Shown here: positions 6,106-6,720 of the stretch, in pieces
Position numbering within the stretch: the stretch's first letter is position 1
Layout of the letters: every line of letters begins with the position of its first letter
Made by a program: the position numbers and the translations under genes
Origin: Prevotellaceae bacterium UBA6974
GTDB taxonomy: Bacteria > Bacteroidota > Bacteroidia > Bacteroidales > Bacteroidaceae
Length of the DNA: 6,720 bases
Assembly (NCBI GenBank): GCA_002450165.1
Contig: DJYQ01000017.1
Span: forward strand, 1 to 6,720
Direction: 5' to 3'
The notes under the pieces: generated by a model
Told to the model about the DNA's origin: nothing
What the model saw: the letters and a program-made list of their open reading frames with translations, nothing else
Database searches by the model: none

Positions 6106-6137
6106 TTTGGATATCAGGAATATTATGCCTACCTTTG
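6106..6137 (+). promoter_or_regulatory. Bacteroidota-type promoter for the DUF3467 gene
   Basis: TTTGG at 6106-6110 and TACCTTTG at 6130-6137 match both elements of the Bacteroidota housekeeping promoter, with 19 bases between them. The start of transcription would fall near 6143, leaving a leader of about 25 bases that is almost entirely A and T before the ATG at 6167. AAAAGG lies immediately before the start codon. Confidence 0.8.
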
Positions 6138-6166
6138 CAGTAGAATAATATATAATTATAAAAGGT

Positions 6167-6490
6167 ATGGACAATAACGAGAAGAAACAAGAGCAAGGAC
6201 AACTGCAACTGGAACTGCCACAGGACGTGGCACAAGGCGAATATGCTAATTTCGCTATTATCTCACACTCGAGTAGCGACTTCGTCATTGACTTCGCCCG
6301 CATCCTCCCCGGTGTTCCCAAGAACCAGGTCAGGAGCCGGGTGATACTGGCTCCCGAGCATGCCAAAAGACTGCTCGGTGCCCTGCAGGATAATATCATG
6401 CGGTACGAGCGTGAGTTCGGTCCTATCAAGATTCCCAACCAGGAGCCACGCACCATTTCCCCCTTCCAAGTAGGCAAAGGAGAGGCATAA
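6167..6490 (+). CDS. DUF3467 family protein
   Basis: Small soluble protein of 107 residues. After a Gln/Glu-rich, probably flexible start (residues 1-18), the core matches the DUF3467 family as I know it: EYANFAIISHSSSDFVIDFA, then LPGVPKNQVRSRVILAPEHA and KRLLGALQDNIMRYEREFG. There is no signal peptide or membrane helix. The family is widespread in Bacteroidota; its biochemical role is unknown to me. The gene often sits among transcription and ribosome genes (near rpoC and rpsL), and here rpsL follows 193 bases downstream, so a link to gene expression is plausible but inferred. The length is normal for the family. It has its own promoter and a strong terminator, and therefore looks monocistronic. 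The start is the ATG behind the promoter and an A-rich leader. Confidence 0.92.
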   Translation: MDNNEKKQEQGQLQLELPQDVAQGEYANFAIISHSSSDFVIDFARILPGVPKNQVRSRVILAPEHAKRLLGALQDNIMRYEREFGPIKIPNQEPRTISPFQVGKGEA

Positions 6491-6508
6491 GAGCGGTTAA
6501 TTATTCCT

Positions 6509-6552
6509 AAAACACTTATTTTATGTTAAAAATCATAAGGTAAGTGTTTTTT
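6509..6552 (+). terminator. Long hairpin terminator after the DUF3467 gene
   Basis: Bases 6509-6525 pair with 6534-6550 over 17 positions, including two G-U pairs (6519 with 6540, 6520 with 6539), around an 8-base loop. The right arm runs into six T's (6547-6552). The left side begins with A's that pair with these T's, so it could also stop transcription coming from the opposite strand. It separates the DUF3467 gene from the rpsL promoter. Confidence 0.85.
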
Positions 6553-6565
6553 CGTGTCTTATAAA

Positions 6566-6597
6566 TTAGGTGGATTCCCAGAAAGTTCGTACCTTTG
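6566..6597 (+). promoter_or_regulatory. Promoter of the rpsL operon
   Basis: TACCTTTG at 6590-6597 is an exact -7 match. TTAGG at 6566-6570, 19 bases upstream, is one base away from the TTTGG of a good -33 element. It follows the terminator directly and faces rpsL, leaving a leader of about 80 bases. Confidence 0.7.
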
Positions 6598-6607
6598 CAG
6601 CCCAAAA

Positions 6608-6628
6608 GCGACCTGTGTAGTAGGGCGC
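6608..6628 (+). promoter_or_regulatory. Small hairpin in the rpsL leader
   Basis: GCGACCT (6608-6614) pairs with AGGGCGC (6622-6628) except for one A-G mismatch, with a 7-base loop. The rest of the leader (about 6635-6683) is AT-rich and unstructured. It could be a target for ribosomal-protein feedback or a stabilising 5' stem; the six pairs alone do not establish function. Confidence 0.3.
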
Positions 6629-6683
6629 ATCATGTCAAGTAGAATATACACATAATATATAATAAATTAAAAACAAAACAATT

Positions 6684-6720
6684 ATGCCTACAATTTCACA
6701 ATTGGTAAGAAAAGGCAGAA
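6684..6720 (+). CDS. rpsL: Ribosomal protein S12, first 12 codons, continues past the window
   Basis: Only MPTISQLVRKGR is encoded before the window ends, but this agrees with the very conserved S12 start MPTIxQLVRKGR. S12 is part of the 30S decoding centre and the classical site of streptomycin-resistance changes, which lie in the missing part. It normally leads the rpsL-rpsG-fusA operon, which should follow downstream. The ATG comes after an A-rich region (AAAAACAAAACAATT), usual for Bacteroidota, and behind its own promoter. Confidence 0.93.
   Translation, partial: MPTISQLVRKGR

Larger units (their letters stand above)
5754..6166. other. 413-base intergenic region without a supported gene
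   Basis: It contains, in order, the operon terminator (5812-5840), an isolated -7-like box (5847-5854), a 19-base palindrome (5918-5936), a 15-bp perfect inverted repeat (5975-6009), two GAACTTT copies spaced 21 bases apart (6065-6071 and 6086-6092), and the promoter of the DUF3467 gene (6106-6137). The open frames here are short, start inside the terminator or run antisense to known genes, and show no recognisable protein. No tRNA or known RNA family is apparent. Composition is more AT-rich than in the flanking genes. Confidence 0.7.

Noticed and set aside
5754..6166. Insertion-sequence remnant or CRISPR array suggested by the inverted repeats
   Set aside because: No transposase fragment, target duplication or regularly spaced repeats are visible; the two inverted repeats differ in sequence apart from a short shared core.
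6103..6477. Antisense ORF of 124 codons opposite the DUF3467 gene
   Set aside because: It mirrors a well-supported family gene on the + strand, has no promoter of the local type, and its sequence is not protein-like.

Overview
The window looks like chromosomal DNA of a Bacteroidota bacterium, most likely Prevotella/Segatella or a close relative. The evidence is the promoter type (several TAnnTTTG -7 boxes, some with a TTTG-like -33 box about 20 bases upstream), A-rich regions before start codons in place of strong Shine-Dalgarno sites, a LacZ-type GH2 beta-galactosidase, and a DUF3467 gene just before rpsL, a pairing I associate with this phylum. Every supported gene is on the + strand.

Layout: (1) 2-1792 is the C-terminal ~60% of a GH2 beta-galactosidase whose start lies outside the window. 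(2) 1793-2029 is an intergenic region with a good promoter and a roughly 110-base leader that includes a 13-codon micro-ORF and alternative hairpins. (3) 2030-5753 is a compact run of five genes with gaps of 5 to 25 bases, probably one operon, closed by a hairpin terminator at 5812-5840. The genes encode a membrane-anchored protein with a possible PH-like fold, a YidD-like protein with two added membrane helices, an SPFH protein with a GYF_2 C-terminal domain, a four-helix membrane protein, and a zinc-ribbon/TPR protein. (4) 5754-6166 is a 413-base gap without a convincing gene, holding the terminator, two strong inverted repeats and a promoter. (5) 6167-6490 is a DUF3467 gene with its own promoter and a long terminator. 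(6) 6566-6720 holds the promoter, leader and first 12 codons of rpsL (ribosomal protein S12).

The part most likely to be new is the five-gene operon. Three members are predicted membrane proteins, one is a soluble SPFH scaffold carrying a peptide-binding-type GYF_2 domain, and one combines a zinc ribbon with TPR repeats. Together they look like an envelope-associated assembly for membrane organisation, membrane stress or membrane-protein quality control. No catalytic domain is visible in any of the five. This interpretation is inference from domain content and gene order. The closest described parallel I know is the Bacillus subtilis pspA-ydjGHI operon, which pairs an SPFH protein (YdjI) with membrane and zinc-ribbon partners; no PspA is present here.
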